Assembly (NCBI GenBank): GCA_036374435.1
Contig: DASUTU010000021.1
Location: forward strand, 1-51,263
Direction of reading: 5' to 3'
Length of the DNA: 51,263 bases
Source of the DNA: CALGFI01 sp036374435
GTDB taxonomy: Bacteria; Actinomycetota; UBA4738; HRBIN12
Below, piece by piece: positions 26,685-35,768 of the stretch (position 1 is the first letter of the stretch; every line of letters starts with the position of its first letter). The notes below the pieces were generated by a model, which saw only the letters and a program-made list of their open reading frames with translations, ran no database searches and was not told the DNA's origin. Position numbers and translations under genes: made by a program.

Positions 26685-26792
26685 GTGGGGGGGCCGTCTC
26701 CCGAGGAGGTTCGCCGGGCCGGGAAGGCCCTGCTCCTCGGCGCGATCCTCGGGCTGCTGCTGCTGGCGCTGGCCGGCCGCCGACGCGGCTGA
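26685..26792 (+). CDS. Possible 35-residue membrane protein
   Basis: GTG start, SPEEVRRAGKA, one helix (LLLGAILGLLLLALA) and an RRRG end. It is divergent from the F420-type oxidoreductase and convergent with the CwlM-like gene. The positive-outside-free pattern fits a single-span membrane peptide. Short and unproven. Confidence 0.4.
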   Translation: MGGPSPEEVRRAGKALLLGAILGLLLLALAGRRRG

Positions 26793-26814
26793 CCATCTCG
26801 ACCGTCGGTGAGGC

Positions 26815-27903
26815 TCAGCGCGAGACGGCCCTGACCTTCGGGCTCCGGTCGGGCCCGAGGAACCCTTCGATGCCGTCCGCGATGGCGGCCGCGACCCGGC
26901 CGGCGAAGGTGGGGTCTCGCACCGTCCGCGCCTCGTCCGGGTTCGTGACCACTGCGAGCTCGACCTGCACCGCGGGCATCCGCGTCTCGCGCAGGATCGA
27001 GATGGCCAGGGGATGGACGCCGCCGTCCGGAAGGCCGATCCGAAGCAGCCGGGCGCGGATGGACTCGGCCAGACCCAGCCCCATCGGGGAGTGCGTCGTG
27101 GGGGTCCCGTAGTAACAGCAGACCGCGCCGGCCTTCGCGAGCTCGCCGCCACCGAGGTGGACCGAGATGCACAATGCCGCCCCCGACGTGTTGGCGCGGC
27201 GGGCCCGGTCGGCGATCTCGACGTCCCGGTCTTCGGGGCGCAGCCGGATCGCCCTGGCGCCGCGACGTTCGAGCTCGGCGGCGAGCGCCTCGGCGACCCC
27301 CGAGACCACGGCGGCCTCGACGATCCCGTCGGCCTGTACGCCCGGATCCGACGGGCCGTGTCCCGCGTCCACGGCGATCGCGGCTCCTGTGAGGGCGATG
27401 CCCATCCGGCGGACCGCCTCCGCCTCGCGGACCAACGCCCGGCTGGGTCCTGCCACGGTGGGGCGCATGCCCTCGAGCGACCGAACGGTGTCGAGCCCGA
27501 CGATGCCGTCCAGCTTCGCGCCGACGTTGCGCTGGAACTCGCGCACGCCCTGCGTGGTGCGCGGCCCGAAGATGCCGTCCTCCTTGCCGACGTCGAAGCC
27601 GAGCGCGTTCAACATCCGCTGAAGCTCGCGCACGTCGTCGCCGCGGAAGGCGGGGGAGCGCAGGTAGAGGGTCCGGTCCCCGATCCGGTACCCGGCCTCG
27701 ACGAGCTGTGCCCACGTGTCGGGACCCACGATGCCGTCCGGCGGCAGGCCGCGGGCCCGCTGGAAGGCCTCGACGGCCGATCTCGTGGTGGCGCCGAAGG
27801 TGCCGTCGAGCTCATCCGGCTCGACGCGGAGCCCGGCGTCGAGCAGCCGGCGCTGGACGTCGCGCACGGCTTCGCCACGATCCCCGATCCGGATCAGCTC
27901 CAC
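26815..27903 (-). CDS. cwlM: CwlM-like N-acetylmuramoyl-L-alanine amidase homologue
   Basis: 362 residues: two peptidoglycan-binding domains (about 8-68 and 85-148, each with DGIxGP-type repeats) and an Amidase_3 domain. The zinc/catalytic residues look kept: His in VDAGHGPSDPG, Glu in DGIVEAAVV, His in CISVHLGG and Glu in VQVELAVVTNPDEA. The position next to trxA-trxB matches cwlM, whose mycobacterial form acts as a MurA regulator rather than an amidase. The GTG at 27903 has GGGAG upstream; a TTG at 27939 in frame is only 4 bases from a TATACG -10, so the later start is preferred. Confidence 0.85.
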   Translation of the reverse strand: MELIRIGDRGEAVRDVQRRLLDAGLRVEPDELDGTFGATTRSAVEAFQRARGLPPDGIVGPDTWAQLVEAGYRIGDRTLYLRSPAFRGDDVRELQRMLNALGFDVGKEDGIFGPRTTQGVREFQRNVGAKLDGIVGLDTVRSLEGMRPTVAGPSRALVREAEAVRRMGIALTGAAIAVDAGHGPSDPGVQADGIVEAAVVSGVAEALAAELERRGARAIRLRPEDRDVEIADRARRANTSGAALCISVHLGGGELAKAGAVCCYYGTPTTHSPMGLGLAESIRARLLRIGLPDGGVHPLAISILRETRMPAVQVELAVVTNPDEARTVRDPTFAGRVAAAIADGIEGFLGPDRSPKVRAVSR

Positions 27904-27985
27904 GCGAGGAGTCTCCCGGGATGTGGCCGAGGCCGGCAACCACCGTATAGCCCGGGCAACCCCGGGGCCGGCCGCCTCGCCGCGC

Positions 27986-28315
27986 CTACGCGGCGATGTG
28001 TGGGTCGATCTCGCGCAGGAGCGCGTCTTTGCCCCGGGCGCCCACTACCCGGGCGGCCTCGGTCCCGTCCTTGAACAACATCAGGGTGGGGATGCTCATC
28101 ACGCCGTATTTGCGCGTGATCTCGGGGTTCTCGTCGATGTTCAGCTTGGCCACCCGGAGCGCCTCGCCCTTGTCGCGGCCGATCTCCTCGACGACGGGCG
28201 AGACCATGTGGCACGGGACGCACCACTCCGCCCAGAAGTCGACGAGGACCGGTCCGTCAGCCTTGAGCACCCGGTCCTCGAAGTCCTGATCCGTCACGTC
28301 GCCCATCAGTGCCAC
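27986..28315 (-). CDS. trxA: Thioredoxin
   Basis: 109 residues, usual length. Active site WAEWCVPCHM (Cys32, Cys35) with Val in place of the usual Gly between them; cis-Pro in MSIPTLMLF. Reduces disulfides in the cytoplasm using TrxB. The GTG at 28315 has AAAGGA 8 bases upstream; an in-frame ATG at 28366 is less likely. Confidence 0.93.
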   Translation of the reverse strand: MALMGDVTDQDFEDRVLKADGPVLVDFWAEWCVPCHMVSPVVEEIGRDKGEALRVAKLNIDENPEITRKYGVMSIPTLMLFKDGTEAARVVGARGKDALLREIDPHIAA

Positions 28316-28373
28316 GTCGCCATTCCTTTCCGCTCCGTCGGTCGGCTCCTCGGCCGGCCGCATCACTCGTCGG

Positions 28374-29321
28374 TCAGATCCCCTCGTGTCCTCCCGCCTC
28401 GAGGAACCGTTCGGCGTCGATGGCCGCCTTGCAGCCCTGCCCGGCGGCCGTCACGGCCTGACGGTAGATCACGTCGGTGACGTCCCCGGCCGCGAACACC
28501 CCCGGAACGCTCGTCTTCGTCGTGGGCTCGTCCACGACGATGTACCCGGCGGGCGTCAGCTCGACCTGCGAGGCCACGAGCTCGGTGTTCGGGGTGTGGC
28601 CGATGGCCATGAACACGCCGTCGGCGGGGAAGTCCGAGACCTCGTCGGTCCGGACGTTCCGGAGCCGGACGCCGGACACGGCGCCGTCGCCGAGGACCTC
28701 CTCGACCACCGTGTCCCACATCACCGAGATCTTGGGATTGGCCAGGGCCCGCTCCTGCATGATCTTCGAGGCCCGGAACTCGTTGCGCCGGTGCACGATC
28801 GTGACCTTGGCGGCGAACTTCGTCAGGAACGTGGACTCCTCCATCGCGGTGTCGCCCCCGCCGACGACGACGAGATCGCGGTCGCGGAAGAAGAAGCCGT
28901 CACACGTGGCGCAGGCCGAGACGCCGCGGCCGCGGAGCTGCGACTCCCCGGGGACGTCCAGCCACTTGGCGCTCGCCCCCGTGGCGATGATCAACGTGCG
29001 GGCGCGCCACTTCTGGTCGCCGGCCCAGACCCCGAACGGGCGCTCCGAGAGATCCACCCGCGAGGCGCTCTGCGCCACGATCTCGGCCTCGAACCGTGCG
29101 GCCTGCTTCTCCATGGCGTCCATCAGCTCGGGCCCGAGGATGCCGTCGGGGAAGCCCGGGTAGTTCTCGACGTCGGTCGTGAGCATGAGCTGGCCCCCGG
29201 CCTCGAGGCCCTTGAGGACGAGCGGCCGCAGGTTGGCCCGGGCTGCGTAGAGGGTGGCCGTGTACCCGGCCGGACCCGAGCCCAAGATCACCACGTCGCG
29301 TGGTTCGGTCGATTCGGTCAT
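28374..29321 (-). CDS. trxB: Thioredoxin reductase
   Basis: 315 residues, FAD/NADPH-dependent. FAD site ILGSGPAGYTATLYA, redox CATC in SACATCDGFFF, NADPH site VVGGGDTAMEE and the C-terminal FAD motif VFAAGDVTD. Reduces thioredoxin. GAGGG is immediately before the ATG, and a TATCTT -10 (29340-29345) lies 18 bases upstream, so it has its own leadered promoter, downstream of menE on the same strand. Pairs with trxA 58 bases downstream. Confidence 0.95.
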   Translation of the reverse strand: MTESTEPRDVVILGSGPAGYTATLYAARANLRPLVLKGLEAGGQLMLTTDVENYPGFPDGILGPELMDAMEKQAARFEAEIVAQSASRVDLSERPFGVWAGDQKWRARTLIIATGASAKWLDVPGESQLRGRGVSACATCDGFFFRDRDLVVVGGGDTAMEESTFLTKFAAKVTIVHRRNEFRASKIMQERALANPKISVMWDTVVEEVLGDGAVSGVRLRNVRTDEVSDFPADGVFMAIGHTPNTELVASQVELTPAGYIVVDEPTTKTSVPGVFAAGDVTDVIYRQAVTAAGQGCKAAIDAERFLEAGGHEGI

Positions 29322-29353
29322 CCCTCAGATCTCCCAACCAAGATAACCGGAGC

Positions 29354-30562
29354 CTATTCCGGCCCCGACGCGCGGAGGACGTGGCGACGCAACTTTCCCG
29401 ACAGGGACAACGGCAGCTCGTTTACGACGACCAGCTCACGCGGGGCCTTGTGGCGGCCGATCCGTTCGCCGGCGAAGTCCCGGATCTCCTCCAGCGTCGG
29501 GGGCGACCCCGGGTCGGTGGGGACGACGAAGGCCACCACTCGCTGTCCCCATTCACGGTCCAGTCGACCCCCCACCCCCACCCCGGCCACCTTGGGATGG
29601 TCGCGGACGGCCGCCTCCACCTCCTGCGGCCACACCTTCTCGCCGCCGGAGTTGATGAGGTCGTCGATCCGGCCGATCACGTGCACCCGTCCTTCGCGGT
29701 CGATCTCCCCGGCGTCGCCCGGAACCAGCCACCCCCCCTCCACGAAGGCTCGGGCCGTGGCCTCCTCGTCGAACCGGTAGCCGATCATCACCATGGGGCC
29801 CCGAAGCTCCAGCCCCCCGTCGACGTTCACGCGGACCTCGACGCCCGGCAGGGGAAGGCCGTCGTACACGACGCCGCCGCAGGACTCCGTGAGCCCGTAC
29901 GTCTCGATGATGGGGGCACCGGCGCGTTCGGCGCGTTCGCGGAGATCCGGCGTGAGGTGGGCCCCGCCCACCAGGATGCCGCGGAACCGGGCCAGATCCA
30001 CGTTCGCGTCGAGGAGCCGGGCGAGCATGGTCGGCACCAGCGACACGAAGGCGACCTCGGGTTCGATCTCGACGAGGTTCGGGTCGAAGGTTCGGTGCAC
30101 CGAGACCGGGGCGCCGAGCAGCACGCCTCGCAACAACACCAGCAGGCCGCCAACGTGGGCGAGCGGGAGACAGCAGATCCACGGGTCGCGCGGCGTGGCC
30201 TCCAGGGCGAGCGCGGACGCGGCGACCGCGGCGTCGATCGCCGCCCGGTCGAACTGCACCAGCTTGGCCTCGCCGGCCGTGCCGGACGTCGGCACCACCA
30301 GCACCACCCCCGGGTCGACCGGCACGCCGCCGTCCAGCCGCCGACCGGGGCGTCCATCCATCGCGTCGATCACCACCGTCGGACGGGCCATCGACAGGAG
30401 GGCGTCCGACTCCATCTTCGGCAGCCGCGGGTCGATCGGCAGCAGCGCGGCCCCGGCGTCCCACACCTCGCTCACCAGGTCCATCCACTCCGGCCCCGGG
30501 GGAACCGGAACCGCCACCAGGTCGCGGGCTCGTAGTCCGGCGCGGCGTGGCGAAGACCTCAC
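29354..30562 (-). CDS. menE: o-Succinylbenzoate--CoA ligase
   Basis: 402 residues, an adenylate-forming enzyme with VPTSGTAGEAK, ETYGLTESCGG, and the end motifs PGDAGEIDREGRVHVIGRIDDLINSGGEKVWP and SLSGKLRRHVLR. It is shorter at the N-terminus than general acyl-CoA ligases, as many MenE are. Activates OSB with CoA. The GTG lies 7 bases after a TAGCCT -10, so leaderless. Divergent from menB. Confidence 0.87.
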   Translation of the reverse strand: MRSSPRRAGLRARDLVAVPVPPGPEWMDLVSEVWDAGAALLPIDPRLPKMESDALLSMARPTVVIDAMDGRPGRRLDGGVPVDPGVVLVVPTSGTAGEAKLVQFDRAAIDAAVAASALALEATPRDPWICCLPLAHVGGLLVLLRGVLLGAPVSVHRTFDPNLVEIEPEVAFVSLVPTMLARLLDANVDLARFRGILVGGAHLTPDLRERAERAGAPIIETYGLTESCGGVVYDGLPLPGVEVRVNVDGGLELRGPMVMIGYRFDEEATARAFVEGGWLVPGDAGEIDREGRVHVIGRIDDLINSGGEKVWPQEVEAAVRDHPKVAGVGVGGRLDREWGQRVVAFVVPTDPGSPPTLEEIRDFAGERIGRHKAPRELVVVNELPLSLSGKLRRHVLRASGPE

Positions 30563-30568
30563 ATCGGC

Positions 30569-30575
30569 TAGGCTA
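30569..30575. promoter_or_regulatory. Shared divergent -10 region between menE and menB
   Basis: TAGGCTA reads TAGCCT toward menE (7 bases before its GTG) and TAGGCT toward menB (41 bases before its ATG). The two elements overlap by five bases, so menE and menB transcription cannot both start here at once. Confidence 0.55.
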
Positions 30576-30615
30576 ACCCAGACGTTACGAGTGCGGGCTC
30601 TCGGAGTGAACGCTC

Positions 30616-31428
30616 ATGGATTGGCATGGGTCCGGCAGCTACACCGACATCCGCTACGAGACCGCGGAGGGGATCGGCAAGATCACGATCGCCCGCCCCG
30701 AGGTCCGTAACGCCTTCCGGCCGGTCACGGTGCGAGAGTTGATCGCGGCGTTCGATGCGGTGCGCTCGGATCCCGGCATCGGCGTGGTGATCCTGACCGG
30801 CGAGGGACCGGACGCGTTCAGCAGCGGGGGAGACCAGCGGATCCGCGGCGACGACGGCTACGTGGACGAGCGCGGGATCGGGCGGCTGAACGTCCTGGAC
30901 CTCCAGATCCAGATCCGCCGCCTGCCCAAACCCGTGGTCGCGATGGTGGCCGGCTATGCCATCGGCGGCGGGCACGTCCTGCACCTGTGCTGCGACCTAA
31001 CGATCGCCGCGGACAACGCGAGGTTCGGACAGACCGGTCCGAAGGTCGGCTCGTTCGACGGCGGCTACGGGATCAACCTGCTGGCGCGCCAGATCGGCGA
31101 GAAACGTGCCAAGGAGGTCTGGTTCTTGTGCCGCCAGTACGACGCGCGGACGGCGCTCGAGTGGGGGCTGGTGAACGCCGTGGTCCCGCTGGAGGAGCTC
31201 GAGGCCGAGACCGTTCGGTGGTGCCGGGAGATGTTGCGGATGAGCCCCCTCGCCCTGCGATTGCTGAAGGCCGGATACAACGCCGGCGTGGACGGGCTTG
31301 CCGGCGTCCAACACCTGGCCGGAGACGCCACGCTCCTGTATTACATGAGCGAGGAGGCGCAGGAGGGCCGCGACGCCTTCCGGGATCGGCGGGACCCCGA
31401 CTTCTCGAGGTTCCCCAAACGTCCGTGA
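30616..31428 (+). CDS. menB: 1,4-Dihydroxy-2-naphthoyl-CoA synthase
   Basis: 270 residues of the crotonase family. FSSGGDQRIRGDDGY with the substrate-loop Asp, GYAIGGGHVLHLCCDLTIA, GPKVGSFDGGYG and a conserved C-terminal EAQEGRDAFRDRRDPDFSRFPKRP. Cyclises OSB-CoA to DHNA-CoA. It heads menB-menA-menD-GNAT and has GGAG 9 bases before ATG; its stop overlaps menA (GTGA). Confidence 0.95.
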   Translation: MDWHGSGSYTDIRYETAEGIGKITIARPEVRNAFRPVTVRELIAAFDAVRSDPGIGVVILTGEGPDAFSSGGDQRIRGDDGYVDERGIGRLNVLDLQIQIRRLPKPVVAMVAGYAIGGGHVLHLCCDLTIAADNARFGQTGPKVGSFDGGYGINLLARQIGEKRAKEVWFLCRQYDARTALEWGLVNAVVPLEELEAETVRWCREMLRMSPLALRLLKAGYNAGVDGLAGVQHLAGDATLLYYMSEEAQEGRDAFRDRRDPDFSRFPKRP

Positions 31429-32312
31429 ACGGCCTCGCCGTGTGGATCCACGGCGCTCGGCCCCGAACGCTCGGCGCGAGCGTGACGCCCGTGCTCGTGG
31501 GAACGGCGGCGGCCGGACACGCGGTGGCGTGGCGGTTCGTCGCGGCCTTGTTGGTCGGCCTGGGCCTTCAGGTCGGGGTCAACTACGCCAACGACTTCCA
31601 CGACGGCCTGCGCGGCGTGGATACGGAGCATCGGCTGGGCCCGCCGCGGCTGACCTCCTCCGGGGCCGCCTCGCCGCGGGCGGTGCTCGTCGCGGCCCTC
31701 GTGTCGATCGGCGTGGCCGGCGTCGCCGGCCTGAGCCTGGCCGCGGCGACCACCTGGTGGCTCGTCCCGATCGGCGCCGCGGCGATGCTCGCCTTGTGGC
31801 TGTACAGCGGCGGACCGCGGCCGTATGCGGAGCTCGGGCTGGGCGAGCTGATGGTGTTCGTGTTCTTCGGCCTGATGGCCACCGCGGGGACGGCCTACGT
31901 GCACGTCGAGCGCGTCCCCGGGCCCGCCTGGTGGGCGAGCGCGGCGATGGGGCTGCTCGCCGTGGCGATCCTGCTCGCGAACAACCTCAGGGACATCCCC
32001 ACCGACGCCCCGGCCGGCCGTCGGACGCTCGCGGTTCGCCTCGGCGATCGCCGGACCCGAACGCTGTACCGCGCATGCGTCGTCGGAGCGTTCGCCACGG
32101 TGGTCGTGGGGGCGGCGTTCGGGGCTGGGCGGGGCCTCCCGGCCTGGTCGCTGCTCGCGTTCCTCGCGGCGCCGGCGGCGGTGCGCCCGATGGCCGAGGT
32201 GGGGACGGCGCGCGGCCGGGACCTGATCCGCGTGCTCGTGGGCACCGGCCTCGTGCAGGTGGCGTTCGGGATCGTTCTGTCCCTGGGCCTGTGGATCGCG
32301 GGGCGTTCATGA
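31425..32312 (+). CDS. menA: DHNA polyprenyltransferase MenA
   Basis: 295 residues with about eight membrane helices. The Asp-rich prenyl-diphosphate motif is in NYANDFHDGLRGVD and a second is in NNLRDIPTDAPAGRRTLAVRLGD. Attaches the isoprenoid chain to DHNA to make demethylmenaquinone. GTG overlaps menB, and the stop overlaps menD (ATGA). Confidence 0.93.
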   Translation: MNGLAVWIHGARPRTLGASVTPVLVGTAAAGHAVAWRFVAALLVGLGLQVGVNYANDFHDGLRGVDTEHRLGPPRLTSSGAASPRAVLVAALVSIGVAGVAGLSLAAATTWWLVPIGAAAMLALWLYSGGPRPYAELGLGELMVFVFFGLMATAGTAYVHVERVPGPAWWASAAMGLLAVAILLANNLRDIPTDAPAGRRTLAVRLGDRRTRTLYRACVVGAFATVVVGAAFGAGRGLPAWSLLAFLAAPAAVRPMAEVGTARGRDLIRVLVGTGLVQVAFGIVLSLGLWIAGRS

Positions 32313-34006
32313 ACAATGCCGAGGTCGCGTTCGCGTGCGCGAGCGCGTTCGTCGACGGGCTCGTGGCCTCGGGCCTGGAGCACGTGTGCGTCTCGCCCGG
32401 CTCGCGGTCGACCCCGATCGTGTTGGCGTTCGCCCGAGACGACCGAGTATGGGTGCACGTCCACCTGGACGAGCGCGCCTCGGCCTTCGTCGCCCTGGGG
32501 ATCGCGAAGGCCTCGGGGCGGCCGGCCGCCGTGGTCTGCACGAGCGGCACGGCCGCGGCCAACCTGTTCCCCGCGGTCGTCGAGGCCTCGATGTCGCGAA
32601 CTCCCCTGCTCGCGCTCACGGCCGACCGGCCGCCCGAGCTGCGCGGGGTGGGGGCCAACCAGACCATCGATCAGCGCGACCTGTTCGGTCGGTACGTTCG
32701 GTGGCACGTGGACGCGCCGGTGCCGGATGAGCGACGGGACGCGGGTCGGTTGTGGCGGCTGCTCGGCCGCGAGGCGTACGAACACGCCTGCCGCCCCGGC
32801 CCCGTGCACGTGAACCTTCCCTACCGTGACCCGCTGGTCCCAGGCGGCGAAGCCGTGCCGTTCGACGACGAGCCGTCGTTCTCGACGGAGGCGCGGGCGC
32901 CCGGATTCGGCCGGGCTCCCACGGAGGAGGACGTCGAGGCGCTCGTCTCGGTGCTGGGCGGGGTCGAACGTGGCCTCGTGTACGTCGGCTCGCTGCGGCG
33001 GCCGGCGACGGAGATCGTGGAGCTGGGCGCGCGGCTCGGCTGGCCGGTGGTGGCCGAGCCGACCTCGGGCGTTCGGGTGCCGGGGACGCTCGCCGCCGGC
33101 GGCGCGCTGCTGGCCGACGAGGCGTTCGCCCGGGGCCACGTCCCGGACCTGGTGGTGCAGTTCGGCGCCGCGCCCACCTCACGTCCGGCCCTCGCCGTGG
33201 TCGGAACTGCGGGTGGGCTCGTGATCGTGGACCCCGACGACCTGGTGGCGGACCCGCACCGGCGCGCCTCTCGACGGTTCGTCGTGGACGCCGCCGGTCT
33301 GGCCGATGCGGCGACGCGTCGCCTCGCCCACCGCGAGGACGGCGAGTGGATGTCGCGATGGAGGACGGCGGACGCGGCGGCCCGGCACGCCATCGACGCC
33401 ACGATCGACGGATGGGACGAGCCGTTCGAAGGCCGGCTCGCCCGCGACGTCGCCGCCGCCGCCCCGGAGGGCTCCGTCCTTCTCGTCGGGTCGAGCATGC
33501 CCGTCCGGGACCTGGACGGCTACATGGCGCCGCGCGAGGGCCTCCGCGTGTTGGCCAATCGCGGGGCGAGCGGGATCGACGGGTTCGTGTCGACCGCGCT
33601 GGGCGTGGCCGCGACCGGGGCGACGACGACCGTCCTGTGCGGCGACCTGACGCTGCTCCACGACGTCGGTTCGCTGCTCTGGAGCGCCCGTGGCCGGCAC
33701 GATGTCGTCTTCGTGGTCCCGAACAACGACGGCGGCGTCATCTTCTCCTTCCTCGAGCACCGCGCGCTCCCGGAGCTCGAGGAGCTGTTCACCACGCCGC
33801 ACGGCCTGGACCTCGGGGCGGTGTGTGCGGCCGCCGGCGCCGGCCACCGCCGCGTCGAGCGGGCGCGCGACCTCGTGCCGACGCTCGACCGAGCGCGCGA
33901 CGATGGCGGCGTCCAGGTGGTGGAGGTCCCGATCGATCGCGAGCGGAACGTCCGTCGTCACGCCGAGGTGCAGGCCGCCGTGGCGGGCGCCGTCGGGGAG
34001 GGATGA
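32309..34006 (+). CDS. menD: SEPHCHC synthase MenD
   Basis: 565 residues, a thiamine-diphosphate enzyme with CVSPGSRSTPIVLA, the activating Glu in HLDERASAFVALG, CTSGTAAANL, and the cofactor site GDLTLLHDVGSLL...NNDGGVIFSFL. Makes SEPHCHC from isochorismate and 2-oxoglutarate. Coupled to menA and to a GNAT gene (ATGA overlaps). Confidence 0.95.
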   Translation: MNNAEVAFACASAFVDGLVASGLEHVCVSPGSRSTPIVLAFARDDRVWVHVHLDERASAFVALGIAKASGRPAAVVCTSGTAAANLFPAVVEASMSRTPLLALTADRPPELRGVGANQTIDQRDLFGRYVRWHVDAPVPDERRDAGRLWRLLGREAYEHACRPGPVHVNLPYRDPLVPGGEAVPFDDEPSFSTEARAPGFGRAPTEEDVEALVSVLGGVERGLVYVGSLRRPATEIVELGARLGWPVVAEPTSGVRVPGTLAAGGALLADEAFARGHVPDLVVQFGAAPTSRPALAVVGTAGGLVIVDPDDLVADPHRRASRRFVVDAAGLADAATRRLAHREDGEWMSRWRTADAAARHAIDATIDGWDEPFEGRLARDVAAAAPEGSVLLVGSSMPVRDLDGYMAPREGLRVLANRGASGIDGFVSTALGVAATGATTTVLCGDLTLLHDVGSLLWSARGRHDVVFVVPNNDGGVIFSFLEHRALPELEELFTTPHGLDLGAVCAAAGAGHRRVERARDLVPTLDRARDDGGVQVVEVPIDRERNVRRHAEVQAAVAGAVGEG

Positions 34007-34485
34007 TGACGCCGGCGGTCCGACCGGCCACGACCGGCGACGCCGAAGAGCTCGCCCGGCTCCGGTGGGAGTTCCGGATCGAGGCCGGCACGACGGCGAC
34101 GCACGCTCGGGACGCGTTCGAGGAACACATGAGCGGGTTCGCCCGGGAGGCCCTCGAGCCGGGGAGCCCCTGGCGGGCCTGGGTGGCAGAGGAGAGCGGC
34201 CGCCTGGTCGGCTGCGTCTGGCTCCGCCTGTTGGAGCTGATCCCGCATCCCGGGCGCGGCCGGGACCAACGGCCGATCGCGTACGTGTCGAGCATGTACG
34301 TGGAGCCCGACCGCCGCAACGGCGGGTTGGGCGCGGCGCTGCTGGAGGCGGCCCTGGGGTTCGCGCGGGAGCGTCGCGCCGGAGGGGTGATCCTGTGGCC
34401 GAGCGAACGCTCCCGCCCCTTCTACCAACGCGCCGGGTTCGGCCGTCCCTGCGGGCCGTTGTGGCTCGAGCTCCAGGGCGACTGA
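34003..34485 (+). CDS. GNAT acetyltransferase at end of men operon
   Basis: 160 residues. VRPATTGDAEELARLRWEFR, the acetyl-CoA binding VEPDRRNGGLGAALLEAAL and FYQRAGFGRP define the GNAT fold. Substrate unknown. Two in-frame ATGs (34003, 34006) follow GGGGAGGG; the first overlaps the menD stop. The gene ends one base before the convergent menF stop. Its role in the pathway is not known. Confidence 0.8.
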   Translation: MMTPAVRPATTGDAEELARLRWEFRIEAGTTATHARDAFEEHMSGFAREALEPGSPWRAWVAEESGRLVGCVWLRLLELIPHPGRGRDQRPIAYVSSMYVEPDRRNGGLGAALLEAALGFARERRAGGVILWPSERSRPFYQRAGFGRPCGPLWLELQGD

Positions 34486-34486
34486 G

Positions 34487-35746
34487 TCAGCCCCAGCGCA
34501 AGGCGTCGAGCAGGGCGCGGAACTTCCGGTCGGTCTCGTCGACCTCGGCTTCGGGGACCGAGTCGGCCACGATCCCCGCGCCGGCGAACAGTCGGGCCGT
34601 CTTGCCGGTGATCTCGGCGCATCGCAGCGCGATGGCCCACTCGCCGTCGCCGTCGGCATCCACCCACCCAACCGGGCCGGCGTAGGCGCCGCGGTCGATC
34701 CGTTCGAGCTCGCCGAGCGCCTCGCTCGCGACATCTCGAGGGGTTCCGCACACGGCGGGGGTGGGGTGCATGGCGGCCACCACGTCCAGGACGCCGGTCG
34801 CGGCGTCGTGCAGGCGGCCCCGGAACGGCGTGGCGAGATGCCAGACGTTCGCCGTCCCGAGCACGTCCGGTTCGGGCGGGTGTTCCAGCCGGTCGCAGAA
34901 CGCGGCCAGGACGCGGCGCACGTCGTCCACCACCACCGCGTGTTCCTCCTGGTCCTTCGCCGAGCGGAACAGGGCCGCCGAGGAGGCTCGGTCTCTGGCG
35001 GAGTCGCCGTACCGCGGCGCCGAGCCGGCCAGGGGCGTTGCCTCGATCAGGCGACCGCGCTTGCGCAGCAGGAGCTCCGGGCTGGCGCCCACGAGCACGC
35101 CACGGGGCGGGTCGGGATCCGCCGGGGTGGCGAACGCGTAGCAGTCCGGGTCCACCGCCCGCAGCCGCCACAACAGCTGCTTGGGGTCGAGCTCCCGGTC
35201 CGCGTTCACGAGCAACGCCCTCGCCAGCACGATCTTGCGGAGCTCGCCGGCGCGGATGCGCTGGGTGGCGCGGTCGACCAGGGCCGCATAGTCGTCGGGC
35301 TCGGGCAGCGGCCACAGCTGCATCTCGTCGAACGCCTCGTGCGGCGATCGGGCCCCGGTCCACCGCTCTCGCACGTCGTCGAACGGGACGAGACCGTCGA
35401 CGGCGACGTCGATCTGCCAGGTGTCGCCGGGCGCGTGGCGGACGGCCGCCCGGGCCGGGATGGTCGCTCTCGCCGGGGCCGAATCCGCGAACGGGATCGC
35501 CGCCACCGCCACCGGTGTCGGTCCGTCCGGGTCGTGCTTGACCAGGGCCAGGGCCTCGCGAACCATCCCGGACAGACGAAAGATGCGCCCGGGACCCGCC
35601 CCGGCATCGAGCGTTTCCGCCACTCCCGAACCCGCCACGCCGAGCCCCGACCTCTCGAAGAAGAAGCCGCCCGGGTGGTACGCGGCCAGCAGGTCGAACG
35701 CGGGTCCGAGGCGGCCCGTGTGGGCGATCAGGGAGTGCTCGGTCAT
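34487..35746 (-). CDS. menF: Isochorismate synthase MenF
   Basis: 419 residues of the chorismate-binding family. RAGELRKIVLARALLV, FATPADPDPPRGVLVGASPELLLRKRG, ATPLAGSAPRYGD, HLATPFRGRL and MHPTPAVCGTPRDVA are all present. Converts chorismate to isochorismate. It follows ubiE on the minus strand by 22 bases, so merR-ubiE-menF look like one operon, with menF ending against the GNAT gene. Confidence 0.93.
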   Translation of the reverse strand: MTEHSLIAHTGRLGPAFDLLAAYHPGGFFFERSGLGVAGSGVAETLDAGAGPGRIFRLSGMVREALALVKHDPDGPTPVAVAAIPFADSAPARATIPARAAVRHAPGDTWQIDVAVDGLVPFDDVRERWTGARSPHEAFDEMQLWPLPEPDDYAALVDRATQRIRAGELRKIVLARALLVNADRELDPKQLLWRLRAVDPDCYAFATPADPDPPRGVLVGASPELLLRKRGRLIEATPLAGSAPRYGDSARDRASSAALFRSAKDQEEHAVVVDDVRRVLAAFCDRLEHPPEPDVLGTANVWHLATPFRGRLHDAATGVLDVVAAMHPTPAVCGTPRDVASEALGELERIDRGAYAGPVGWVDADGDGEWAIALRCAEITGKTARLFAGAGIVADSVPEAEVDETDRKFRALLDALRWG

Positions 35747-35768
35747 CCAGGGCCCCCGAGCTCGCCCA

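Noticed and set aside
27904..27939. TTG start for the CwlM-like protein
   Set aside because: Only 4 bases from the -10; GTG at 27903 has a GGGAG site.
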